From Novosphingobium indicum (GTDB lineage Bacteria > Pseudomonadota > Alphaproteobacteria > Sphingomonadales > Sphingomonadaceae), in NCBI RefSeq assembly GCF_014645195.1, contig NZ_BMLK01000003.1:62001-126000 (forward strand): 64,000 nt of DNA, in the 5' to 3' direction. The notes beneath the pieces were generated by a model that saw only the letters and a list, made by a program, of their open reading frames with translations, did not search any database and had not been told where the DNA came from. Position numbers and translations under genes: made by a program. This document shows positions 46,111-54,342 of this stretch, in pieces; the first letter of the stretch is position 1; the number at the start of each line of letters is the position of its first letter.

Positions 46111-48486
46111 TCAGTACTTGATGCGCGCTTCCAGGCCGATGACCCGCGGCGTGGCGACACTCTGCGCATAGTAGCGCGAGATGACACCATCGTTCACGAG
46201 ATTGCGGCGCGTCAGGTCGTTGCTGACGCCGGTAAGCGCGTACTTGTCGAAGATGTTGTTCGCGAAGAGCGCCACTTCGAAGTTCTCGGCCTTGTAGGTG
46301 ATGTTGGCGCGATGCATCACGTAGGACGGAAGGCGCTCGCCGCCGCCGCGCAGGCCGGTACGGGTGTAGATGCCGCCCATGTAGGTGGCGGTCCAGCCCA
46401 GCATGACCGAGTTCAGACCGACCGGGAATTCGTAGGTCGCGCCAAGCGCACCGGAATTCTTGGTCGAGCCCGGCAGGCGGTCGCCCGAATAGACATCGAC
46501 CAGATCGCCTCCGGCAATCGAAAGCAGCGCGAGCACGTCCTCGGTCAGGTGGGCATCGAGGTACGAGTAGTTGCCGCGAATGTTGAAGCCCGGGAACGGG
46601 TTGGCATTGAACGAGAAGTCGATACCCTTCGATACCGCCGTACCACCATTGACGGTGATGCCGATGGCGCCGTTAACCGTCTGGCCGGCCAGCTGAATGC
46701 CGTTCCAGCCCACGCGGTAGCCCGAAAGGCTGAACGAAAGCCGCTTGTCGAACAGCTGGGCGCGCACACCCAGTTCGGCGTTCTTCACCTTGTCGGGGCC
46801 GAAATCCAGTTCGTTCTCGAGAGCGCAGAGGTTCTGGCCCGGCGGGAGCGGCAGGACGCATGGAGCGACGCGGTTCACGCCGCCGATACGGTAACCGGTC
46901 GAGTAGGTGCCCCAGAACATCAGGTCGGGCGTCACGTTCCACGAAGCGTTGATCTTGTAGACCAGGCCGTCGTCGGCGGTCGAACCCGAGCGCGAACGGT
47001 AGTCGTCCTGCCAGTAGGGCAGGTAGCTGCCGCCGTCGATCCACGCATCGTACTTGTAGTAGCGCAGACCGCCGGTGATCTGGATGTCGGGCGTGAAGTG
47101 CCAGGTGGCCTCGCCGTAGAGACCCTTTTCGTCGGTCTTGGTGCGGACGTACGAGGAGTATTCGTGGTCCTCGGTGCCGATATCGACGCCCCAGTTTTCC
47201 AGCGCCCAGGCGCCGAAGCCCGGCGTGTATTCGTCGTAGTTTGAGCGGTAGTTCTGGCGGTTCCAGAACGCGCCGGCCACGAAGCTGAGCGGGCTGTCGA
47301 AGGTCGAGACCAGTCGCACCTCGTTGGTGTACTCGTACTGCTTCTGGTTCGACTGATTGAAGCTCGAGAAGGCCGGGAACAGCTCGTAGTCGTAGTCGAG
47401 GTCGAGCAGCAGGTCGGTGTTGTCGCCACGGTAGGCCGTCTTGCGCTGGGTATAGGCCGAGACGAAGACCACATCCATGAAGTCGGCCACGTTGCCGGTT
47501 GCTTCGAGCGAGATGAGCTGGCCTTCGCGCGTGGCCGGCTCGAGGTAGCGCCACGGACCTTCGTACTTGCCTTCGCCGACAACGCCGCCGCCGGTTGCCT
47601 GACGGCCGCCGGTCTTGGTCTTCTGGTAGGCGTAAGTGACGTAGATCTGGAAGTCGTCGCTCACGAACCCGAGCTGGTTACGCGACGTGAACGTGTGATC
47701 GTAGTTCACGTCCTTGGATCCGGTGAAGTTGGCGGCCTGGTCTTCCGCGCTGCCCAGCGGGTTGGAGACCGGACCCGGCTGCGGCAGCGAGGTGCCCGGC
47801 GTCTGCAGCAGGTAGGGATAGTCGATGAAGCCCGGCGTCGAGTAGTAGCCGGTCGTCGTGCGGAATGCGATCTGCTCGGCGAGCGGGATGTTCAGCGTGG
47901 CGTGGCCGGAATAGCCGACGTCGCTCGAGTGGGCCATGTCGAAAACGCGGCCGCTCGCTTCGACGCTGAACTTCGAGGGATCGGGACGGTTGGGCATGTA
48001 GCGCATGGCGCCGGCGAGCGTGCCGAGACCGTAGAGTGTGCCTTGCGGGCCGAGCAGGACTTCGACGCGGCTCATGTCGATGAGCTTGAAGTCGTAGTAC
48101 ATCGGCACTTCGCCGAGATACATGCCGATGGCGCTGTCGCCGTTGGCGCCGCCGCCGGCGGCGGTGTCGTCGGCCGAGAGACCGCGCATGACGATCGTGC
48201 CCGATGCACGCGCGCCGTTATCGATGACGGTCAGGCCCGGCGTGAAGGCGCTCAGGTCACGCATGTCCTGGATCTGTTCGCGTTCCAGCTGATCCGCACC
48301 GATCGCCGAGATGTTGATCGGCGTTTCGAGCAGCGTGGTGTCGCGGCGTGTAGCCGAGACGATGATCTCGCCGTTGCCGAAGCTGGCATCGGGCGATTCC
48401 TGCGCGAATGCCGGCGTTGCGAGTGCCGTGCTGGTGAAAATGGTCGCGGACAAAAGTCCGGCCCTCAACTTGGTGCGATGTGACAT
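46111..48486 (-). CDS. TonB-dependent receptor
   Basis: 791 residues with signal peptide 1-29 (STALATPAFAQ). TonB-box-like GEIIVSATRRDTTLLETPINI at ~38-58, plug with VEVLLGPQGTLYGLGTLAGAMRY, and a barrel ending RVIGLEARIKY. A segment with two close cysteines (VAPCVLPLPPGQNLCALEN) fits an external loop. The ligand is unknown. Its start is not preceded by the operator palindrome, but the following gene's control region is (49763). The upstream sterol-desaturase gene is on the same strand with a 197-base gap. Confidence 0.93.
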   Translation of the reverse strand: MSHRTKLRAGLLSATIFTSTALATPAFAQESPDASFGNGEIIVSATRRDTTLLETPINISAIGADQLEREQIQDMRDLSAFTPGLTVIDNGARASGTIVMRGLSADDTAAGGGANGDSAIGMYLGEVPMYYDFKLIDMSRVEVLLGPQGTLYGLGTLAGAMRYMPNRPDPSKFSVEASGRVFDMAHSSDVGYSGHATLNIPLAEQIAFRTTTGYYSTPGFIDYPYLLQTPGTSLPQPGPVSNPLGSAEDQAANFTGSKDVNYDHTFTSRNQLGFVSDDFQIYVTYAYQKTKTGGRQATGGGVVGEGKYEGPWRYLEPATREGQLISLEATGNVADFMDVVFVSAYTQRKTAYRGDNTDLLLDLDYDYELFPAFSSFNQSNQKQYEYTNEVRLVSTFDSPLSFVAGAFWNRQNYRSNYDEYTPGFGAWALENWGVDIGTEDHEYSSYVRTKTDEKGLYGEATWHFTPDIQITGGLRYYKYDAWIDGGSYLPYWQDDYRSRSGSTADDGLVYKINASWNVTPDLMFWGTYSTGYRIGGVNRVAPCVLPLPPGQNLCALENELDFGPDKVKNAELGVRAQLFDKRLSFSLSGYRVGWNGIQLAGQTVNGAIGITVNGGTAVSKGIDFSFNANPFPGFNIRGNYSYLDAHLTEDVLALLSIAGGDLVDVYSGDRLPGSTKNSGALGATYEFPVGLNSVMLGWTATYMGGIYTRTGLRGGGERLPSYVMHRANITYKAENFEVALFANNIFDKYALTGVSNDLTRRNLVNDGVISRYYAQSVATPRVIGLEARIKY

Positions 48487-48683
48487 ATGCTGCCCCCCTT
48501 TTAGGTTAAAGTTGTCCCGTGCCCTGGAAGCGCCGCCTCAGGACCGGATGGTTGTTGCATTGAGGATTCCGATGCGTTGCCCGGGCCACCATGAGCAGGA
48601 ATTCGGTGGCCGCGCGCGCCGCGGTACTTCTTGGACGTCCGTCGAGGAGTGCGATCCCTTTCACCTCGATCAGGCGTCGCGAT

Positions 48684-49664
48684 TCAATGTGCCTTGTGCG
48701 TCGTCTGGTTGCTTTTTGCCTTTATGCGGTCGATCATTGGCTGGAACGGGAACATGAACTGCTCCCAGATTGACAAGCGCTTCCGCTCGTCCTGTCCGAC
48801 GATGGCCGATTCGCCCTCGCGGTACGTCCCGAGAACGCGATCGATGAGGATCAGCGAATTGGCGTAGTTGCAGCGGGTGCTTTCGTAATCGGTCGAATGA
48901 TGAAGGCTGTGATGCCGGATCGTCGTGAAGAAGAACGAGTATAACAGCGGAGGATTGGCGCGCACGTTGGCGTGCGCGTAGGTCGACACCACCGCGAGGA
49001 CGTTGAGCGCGCAGAATATCGCAGCCGTATCGAAATCGAGCAGGGCGACGACGCTGAGGCTGATGAGGAAGAGCTCGATGGGATTGCCCACGTAGCCCTT
49101 CATGGCATTGAGCTGGGTGATATGGTGATGCGGCGCATGGGTCAGCCAGAACGGATGCGAGTTGTGCATCACGCGGTGCATCCAGTACTGACCAAACTCG
49201 ATCAGGAACACCACGATTGCGGCTTGCACGAGGAATGGCAGGGTCATCAGCCATTCGGTGGAAATGCCCAGCGACGCCTTGGCCGCGCGCAGCGGCGCTT
49301 CGGCGAGGGCTTCCGTCACCCATGCGATGACCGTGAAGCTGAGAATGACGTAGAAGAAGTCGGTGGCGAACTCGGTCCAGGTCATGCGCCAGCCGGCGTG
49401 CCGTTCGAAAACCCACTCGAGTGCAAGGACGAATGCCACGGTGGCGGCGATGGCGATTACCAGAGTCCAGGGATTGTCGAGCACTGCCTGCGGCGCAAAG
49501 GCCCAGAACATGACAACGGCTACGACAGTCGCAGGCGGCAGCAGGTTGACGAGCAACCGCTTGATCCTACCCTCATTCTGTTCGGCCGCCGCTTCCGCGG
49601 TGCGATTCCCGGCAGTCGGTTTCCCGTCGCTGGAATGCGTGCTGTTGGCCGGCAGTTGATCCAT
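48684..49664 (-). CDS. Sterol desaturase/fatty-acid hydroxylase family protein
   Basis: 326 residues, four to five membrane helices after a ~30-residue hydrophilic N-terminus. The eight-histidine di-iron motif set is present: HRVMH, HAPHHH and RHHSLHH, with NPIELF between. Members hydroxylate or desaturate sterols, carotenoids, sphingoid bases or fatty acids at the inner membrane. The ATG at 49664 is 99 bases from a palindrome (49763-49788) shared with the guanidine/urea cluster. Its product could alter membrane lipids in a regulated way; the substrate is unknown. Confidence 0.88.
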   Translation of the reverse strand: MDQLPANSTHSSDGKPTAGNRTAEAAAEQNEGRIKRLLVNLLPPATVVAVVMFWAFAPQAVLDNPWTLVIAIAATVAFVLALEWVFERHAGWRMTWTEFATDFFYVILSFTVIAWVTEALAEAPLRAAKASLGISTEWLMTLPFLVQAAIVVFLIEFGQYWMHRVMHNSHPFWLTHAPHHHITQLNAMKGYVGNPIELFLISLSVVALLDFDTAAIFCALNVLAVVSTYAHANVRANPPLLYSFFFTTIRHHSLHHSTDYESTRCNYANSLILIDRVLGTYREGESAIVGQDERKRLSIWEQFMFPFQPMIDRIKAKSNQTTHKAH

Positions 49665-49762
49665 CGAAAATCTCCCCTATCGAGCCGGAAAACGGCTCAA
49701 TGCTCCAGATCTTCTCTCCCTGTAGATGTCGCTCTGCCAGGCGATGAGCCACACGGTATCGA

Positions 49763-49788
49763 TATTACGCTTTGCGTCAAGCGTATTA
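49763..49788. promoter_or_regulatory. NikR-type operator 1 (before sterol desaturase)
   Basis: TATTACG, 12-base spacer, CGTATTA. One mismatch from the perfect palindrome found at 62378. It lies 99 bases upstream of the sterol-desaturase ATG on the minus strand. Confidence 0.65.
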
Positions 49789-50093
49789 ATTCCGCACCGC
49801 GTCATTCGTATGGTGCGTTGCAAAAATGCCAGTGAATCCTGCGGTCGTCACGGATGGTCGGGCCGATGGCAGCGGCCGGGACGGTTGTCGCTCCCGGGTT
49901 ATCTGCCGATCAAGCAGCTGCCTTTGCGCAGGTATCGATTCGTGAAATGGCCGTCATAAGGATTTAGGAGTCAGCCTGCAGGGTGCCCGAACTGCAGGTG
50001 CGCCGGTACGAGCAGGAACAAATCGCCGCAGATGGGCTTGTGAACCTGATGCCAATGTTTGGGCGGCAACCCGATCTGCGGAGTGTGCCCGGA

Positions 50094-50119
50094 TATTAAA
50101 AGGCTTTAAAGCGGTAATA
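50094..50119. promoter_or_regulatory. NikR-type operator 2 (before regulator 1)
   Basis: TATTAAA, 12-base spacer, GGTAATA. The right half is perfect and the left half agrees at five of seven positions. It lies about 120 bases before the start of the first NikR-like gene, as expected for autoregulation. Confidence 0.65.
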
Positions 50120-50238
50120 TCGGTGCGTGGACTTGAGTGCCGATTTTTGGCAAGGGTGCCGAAATTCGCTTCGGATCTCCTCGAAAAGGACGAAAGCAGA
50201 CAATTGATGACAGCGACAGGACTTGAGAGGACCGCAGC

Positions 50239-50829
50239 ATGAGCACCGACAACGGCAATCTGGCGCGTCTCAGCATGAGCCTTCCTGCCGAACTGTTCCG
50301 GAAGCTCGATGTCATGGTCGAGGAACGCGGCCTCCCGTCCCGGTCGCAGTTGATCGCGGAACTGATTCGCCATGCGCTTGCCGACCATGAAGCCCGGACC
50401 CGTCCGGACGACATGCTCGCGGGCACGATCACGCTGGTATATCGCGGGGATCGCGGGCGCGTGCGCCAGCAGCTTGCCGAGAGCCAGGCCGAGTACCTGA
50501 AGGAAGTCATTTCCTCGCAGCACGTCTTTCTGGAGGATGACCAGTCGCTCGAAGTGCTGCTCGTTCAGGGACCGGCGGTGCGGCTGGACGAGCTCTGTGA
50601 TGCCCTGCGCAGCATCCGCGGCGTGCAGCAACTCCAGCTTGTCACCACGACCGCGCTGCTGCCGCCCCTGCACGAACAGGGCCGCCTGCGCAGCGATGCG
50701 GGCAAGGCGCGCCAGACCCAGGCGGGCAAGAACGGCAGGGGCAAGACGGCCCGGTCGGCTGCTGCCGGTCGCGACAGCGACGAGGAACGCGCTACAGCGA
50801 AGAAGGTCGCGGAGCCGCTGGCGCTCTAG
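50239..50829 (+). CDS. NikR-like ribbon-helix-helix regulator 1
   Basis: 196 residues. Residues ~7-48 form a ribbon-helix-helix (ARLSMSLPAELFRKLDVMVEERGLPSRSQLIAELIRHAL), and ~58-140 the NikR-type ACT-like domain (GTITLVYRGDRGRVRQQL, VISSQHVFLEDDQSLEVLLVQGPAV, LCDALRSIRGVQQLQLVTTT). NikR binds Ni through three His and one Cys; aligned by eye, the second-His site is kept (SQH) but the HxH second His and the Cys are Phe and Ser. A basic ~55-residue tail follows that is absent from its paralogue. It probably represses or activates the carboxylase genes through the palindromes in this region; the effector is not known. Confidence 0.85.
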   Translation: MSTDNGNLARLSMSLPAELFRKLDVMVEERGLPSRSQLIAELIRHALADHEARTRPDDMLAGTITLVYRGDRGRVRQQLAESQAEYLKEVISSQHVFLEDDQSLEVLLVQGPAVRLDELCDALRSIRGVQQLQLVTTTALLPPLHEQGRLRSDAGKARQTQAGKNGRGKTARSAAAGRDSDEERATAKKVAEPLAL

Positions 50830-51135
50830 GCCCGCGCTTTCGATTTCCGACAAGAGGTTTCGTACTCCGGCATGACGATGGCGCGGCAGCAGTGCCGCGC
50901 GGCCGCTACGCTTTAGCGAGCTGTGTCGGGTTCGATGCTGCCATCGTGCCTTCCTGCATAACTCCGCCAGCCTGATTCGCGCTTGACGGTCGATAGTGCC
51001 GCCGCAGCGCCGGGCGGGTACTGCACACGCTTCCCTTATATGCGCGAGGTATTACCAAAAATTTTGCGCGTAATAATTTTTCGATGGACATGCCTGCCAA
51101 TTCACGCAATGCTGCACTGCGAAAGGGGACCCGTC
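50830..51135. other. Intergenic region before the ABC operon
   Basis: 306 bases. Contains a GC-rich hairpin-like sequence (GCGCGGCAGCAGTGCCGCGC, 50881-50900), likely a terminator of the regulator transcript, and operator 3. I saw none of the conserved ykkC/guanidine-I riboswitch blocks. Confidence 0.6.
51050..51075. promoter_or_regulatory. NikR-type operator 3 (before ABC importer)
   Basis: TATTACC, 12-base spacer, CGTAATA. It lies 61 bases upstream of the substrate-binding-protein ATG, within the expected promoter. Confidence 0.75.
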
Positions 51136-52218
51136 ATGATCGTATCGATCCGCAAGGCAGCCATGATTGCAGCGATGGCTGGAGCATTGCTCGCCACTGC
51201 TTGTTCGAAGCCCTCCGAAGAGGCTTCGGAGGCACGGCAGGAGTTCAATATTGGCTGGTCGATCTACGCGGGCTGGATGCCCTGGCCCTACGCGCAGCAG
51301 GCCGGCATCGTTAAGAAGTGGGCCGACAAGTACGGCATCAAGATCAACATCGTTCAGGTGAACGACTACGTCGAATCGGTGAACCAGTACACGGCCGGCA
51401 AGCTGGACGGCGTGACGGTCGCCAACATGGATGCCCTGACGATCCCCGCCGCCGGCGGCAAGGATACCAGCGCCATCATCGTCGGCGACTACTCCAACGG
51501 CAACGACGGCGTCATGCTCAAGGGCTCCGGCGATCTGAAGGCGATCAAGGGCAAACAGGTCAATCTCGTTGAACTTTCGGTTTCGCACTACCTGCTGGCG
51601 CGTGCGCTGAACTCGGTAGGCATGACGATGCGCGACGTGAAGACCGTGAACACAGCCGACGCAGATATCGTGGGCGCTTTTGCCACGCCCGACGTGCAGG
51701 CCGCCGTAGCCTGGAACCCGCAGCTTCTGGCGATGAAGGAGCAGCCCGGCGCGCGCGAGGTGTTCAGCTCCGCCGACATTCCGGGCGAGATCGTCGACCT
51801 GCTTGTGGTCGATACAGGCACGATCAAGGCAAACCCCAAGCTGGGCAAGGCGCTGGCCGGCATCTGGTACGAAACCGTGGCCCTGATGCAGCAGCAGGAC
51901 GAGGCGGGCAAGAAGGCGCGCGCGGCGATGGCCAAGCTGGCCGGCGCTACGCCCGAGGCCTTCGACAAGCAGCTCAAGACGACTTACCTCTATGCCGATC
52001 CCAAGGAAGCCGTCGCGGCGACGTCCTCGCCGGACCTCGTCACGACGATGACCCGGGTGCGCGACTTCAGCTTTTCCAAGGGGTTGTTCCAGAACGCTGA
52101 GTCTGCCGATGCAGTGGGCATGGCGTTTCCGGGCGGCAAGACGCTCGGCGATCCCCAGAACGTGACGCTGCGTTTCGACGAGAGCTACATGCAGCTCGCC
52201 GCCGACGGCAAGCTCTGA
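51136..52218 (+). CDS. ABC transporter substrate-binding lipoprotein (urea/guanidine-type)
   Basis: 360 residues from ATG 51136, with AAGGGG 8 bases upstream (51122-51127). Lipobox ALLATAC puts the lipidated Cys at residue ~24. The mature part is the nitrate/sulfonate/taurine-type two-lobe fold: NIGWSIYAGWMPWPYAQQAGIVKKWADKYG, VANMDALTIPAAGGKDTSAIIVGDYSNG. This matches the periplasmic protein family associated with urea-carboxylase operons (TIGR03427-like). It captures the substrate for the ABC permease that follows 37 bases later. Operator 3 lies upstream. Confidence 0.9.
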   Translation: MIVSIRKAAMIAAMAGALLATACSKPSEEASEARQEFNIGWSIYAGWMPWPYAQQAGIVKKWADKYGIKINIVQVNDYVESVNQYTAGKLDGVTVANMDALTIPAAGGKDTSAIIVGDYSNGNDGVMLKGSGDLKAIKGKQVNLVELSVSHYLLARALNSVGMTMRDVKTVNTADADIVGAFATPDVQAAVAWNPQLLAMKEQPGAREVFSSADIPGEIVDLLVVDTGTIKANPKLGKALAGIWYETVALMQQQDEAGKKARAAMAKLAGATPEAFDKQLKTTYLYADPKEAVAATSSPDLVTTMTRVRDFSFSKGLFQNAESADAVGMAFPGGKTLGDPQNVTLRFDESYMQLAADGKL

Positions 52219-52255
52219 GCATCCTTTCTCCGCAAACAAAGGTGATGAGCCGGTT

Positions 52256-53071
52256 ATGCGCTGGGTAAATCGTCAAGTCCGGCGAAGCGATCGCCTCATG
52301 CTCGGGGCGCTGCCGATCCTGCTTCTGGTGGTGGTCTATCTCCTCCTCGCAGTGAGCCGTCATGCCGAGAATCCGGCGGACAAGATCCTGCCGCTGCCCG
52401 GCGCCATGGCCGAGAGCATGTACGGCCTGATCTTCCAGCCTGACCAGCTCTCGGGTCAGCTGATATTCTGGGCCGATACGCTGGCAAGCCTGCAACGGCT
52501 CGGCCTCGGCGTCGGAATTTCGACGCTGGCGGCGATCACGATCGGGCTCGCGCTCGGTATCCTGCCGCCGATCCGCGCGACCTTCGGGCCGCTGGTGACC
52601 GGCATCGCCGTGATCCCGCCGATCGCGCTGCTGCCGATCCTCTTCATTGCCCTGGGGCTTGGCGAGACGGCCAAGGTCGGCCTGATCGTGGTCGGCATTG
52701 CCCCGGTCATGATCCGCGACATCGCGGCGCACGTCGGCGAATTGCCCAGAGAGCAGATCATCAAGGCGCAGACGTTGGGCGCGAGCAGCTGGCAGGTGAT
52801 GATCCGGGTCGCGCTGCCGCAGGCCATGCCACGGCTCATCCATGCGATGCGCATGGCGCTCGGTCCCGCCTGGGTCTTCCTGATCTCGGCAGAGGCCATC
52901 GCCTCCGATGTCGGGCTCGGGTACCGGATCTTCCTTGTCAGGCGCTACCTCGCGATGGACGTCATCCTGCCCTACGTGGCCTGGATTGCCCTGCTGGCGA
53001 TCACCATGGACATGATCCTCTCGTTCGCCAGCCGCCGCTTGTTTCCCTGGGCACATGGAGTAGGCCATTGA
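52256..53071 (+). CDS. ABC transporter permease
   Basis: 271 residues with about six membrane helices and the permease coupling motif in ISAEAIASDVGLGYRIFL preceded by EQIIKAQTLGASSWQVMIRVALPQAMP. Related to SsuC/TauC/NrtB permeases. ATG at 52256; its stop TGA overlaps the TTG start of the ATPase gene. It forms the channel of the putative guanidine/urea importer. Confidence 0.92.
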   Translation: MRWVNRQVRRSDRLMLGALPILLLVVVYLLLAVSRHAENPADKILPLPGAMAESMYGLIFQPDQLSGQLIFWADTLASLQRLGLGVGISTLAAITIGLALGILPPIRATFGPLVTGIAVIPPIALLPILFIALGLGETAKVGLIVVGIAPVMIRDIAAHVGELPREQIIKAQTLGASSWQVMIRVALPQAMPRLIHAMRMALGPAWVFLISAEAIASDVGLGYRIFLVRRYLAMDVILPYVAWIALLAITMDMILSFASRRLFPWAHGVGH

Positions 53072-53850
53072 GCACGCTCCTCACCCTGCGCGACGTCTGG
53101 GTCGAGTACGGCGACAAGATCGTCATCGAGAAGCTCGATCTCGATATCGCCGAACAGTCCTTCGTCTCGGTCGTCGGCCCCTCGGGGGCGGGCAAGAGCA
53201 GCTTTCTGCGGCTTATCCTCGGCCAGGAAGCGCCGACGCGCGGGCGGATCGAACTCGATGGAACCCCGCTCGTCCCCGAATGCGGGCCCGACCGCGGTGT
53301 CGTCTTCCAGCGCTATTCAGTTTTCCCGCACCTCTCGGTGCTGCGAAACACCATGTTCGGACTCGAATGCCCCAAGGCGCCGTTGTCCGGGCGGCTGTTC
53401 GGATCGGCACGGCGGGCGGCGCGCGACGAAGCGGCCGCCATGCTGGAAGCGGTCGGACTGGGCGACAGCTTCGACCTCTATCCGGCGCAGATGTCCGGCG
53501 GCATGCAGCAGCGGCTGGCGATCGCGCAGGCGCTCGTGCAGCGTCCGCGCATCCTGCTGCTCGACGAACCTTTCGGCGCGCTCGACCCGGGGATTCGAGC
53601 GGACATGCACGCGCTGATCACCCGTCTGTGGCGCGATTATTCGCTGACGATCGTCATGGTGACCCACGACATCCGGGAAGCCTTTACGCTCGGAACCCGC
53701 GTTCTGGCGCTCGATAAGCGCCGCCATGATCCCCATGCGCCCCACCGTTTCGGCGCGACCGTGGTTTACGATCTTCCGCTCGACAAGCCGGTCGACGCTC
53801 CGGAGGACAAAGATCACAGTATTACCATTGACGAAAATGGTAATAATTGA
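53068..53850 (+). CDS. ABC transporter ATPase
   Basis: 260 residues read from a TTG that overlaps the permease stop. Walker A GPSGAGKSS at ~37-45, signature MSGGMQQR at ~142, Walker B ILLLDEPFGALDP at ~162-174, and switch HD (VTHDIREAF). Related to the SsuB/TauB-type family. Powers import with the preceding permease. Its last codons (SITIDENGNN) also form operator 4. Confidence 0.93.
   Translation: MSTLLTLRDVWVEYGDKIVIEKLDLDIAEQSFVSVVGPSGAGKSSFLRLILGQEAPTRGRIELDGTPLVPECGPDRGVVFQRYSVFPHLSVLRNTMFGLECPKAPLSGRLFGSARRAARDEAAAMLEAVGLGDSFDLYPAQMSGGMQQRLAIAQALVQRPRILLLDEPFGALDPGIRADMHALITRLWRDYSLTIVMVTHDIREAFTLGTRVLALDKRRHDPHAPHRFGATVVYDLPLDKPVDAPEDKDHSITIDENGNN
53820..53845. promoter_or_regulatory. 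NikR-type operator 4 (inside ATPase 3' end, before regulator 2)
   Basis: TATTACC, 12-base spacer, GGTAATA, a perfect 7-bp half-site palindrome. It lies in the last 11 codons of the ATPase gene and 17 bases before the start of the second regulator. Confidence 0.8.
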
Positions 53851-53862
53851 GAGAGGGTGCAT

Positions 53863-54342
53863 ATGAGCTCCGAATCCTCAAATCTGGCACGGCTGAGCAT
53901 GAGCCTTCCGGCGGATCTCTTCCGGCAGCTCGATACCATGGTTGCCGAACGCGATCTGCCGTCGCGCTCCCAGTTGATCGCCGAACTCATCCGCCACGCG
54001 CTGGCGGAGCACGAATCGCTGACGCGTCCCGACGAGATGCTCGCCGGCACGATTACGCTGGTCTACCGCGGTGAGCGCGGCCGCGTGCGGCACCTGCTTT
54101 CGCAGACCCAGGCGAGTTACCTCAAGGAGGTGATCTCCTCGCAGCATGTCTTCCTTGAAGACGATCAATCCCTCGAAGTCATGCTCGTGCAGGGCCCGGC
54201 CGTCCGGCTGAAGGAACTGTGCGATGCCATCCGGCGCGTGAGGGGGATGCAGCAACTGGAGCTCGTCACCACGACTTCCCTCATGCCGCCGCTCTACGAA
54301 CAGGACGGCAGCGATTCCAATTCGATCGGAGCCACTGCATGA
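53863..54342 (+). CDS. NikR-like ribbon-helix-helix regulator 2
   Basis: 159 residues from ATG 53863, preceded by GAGAGGG. A close paralogue of regulator 1: RHH LARLSMSLPADLFRQLDTMV, then ITLVYRGERGRVRHLL, ISSQHVFLEDDQSLEVMLVQGPAV and TTTSLMPPLYEQDG. It keeps the same Phe and Ser at the likely second-His and Cys nickel positions. It lacks the long basic tail. ATGA-overlaps the first DUF1989 gene, so it is made with the catabolic enzymes. Confidence 0.86.
   Translation: MSSESSNLARLSMSLPADLFRQLDTMVAERDLPSRSQLIAELIRHALAEHESLTRPDEMLAGTITLVYRGERGRVRHLLSQTQASYLKEVISSQHVFLEDDQSLEVMLVQGPAVRLKELCDAIRRVRGMQQLELVTTTSLMPPLYEQDGSDSNSIGATA

Larger units (their letters stand above)
49665..50238. other. Divergent intergenic region with two NikR-type operators
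   Basis: 574 bases between the sterol desaturase (minus) and the first NikR-like regulator (plus). No gene is supportable; the short frames inside have no family resemblance. It contains palindromes at 49763-49788 and 50094-50119. Confidence 0.6.
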
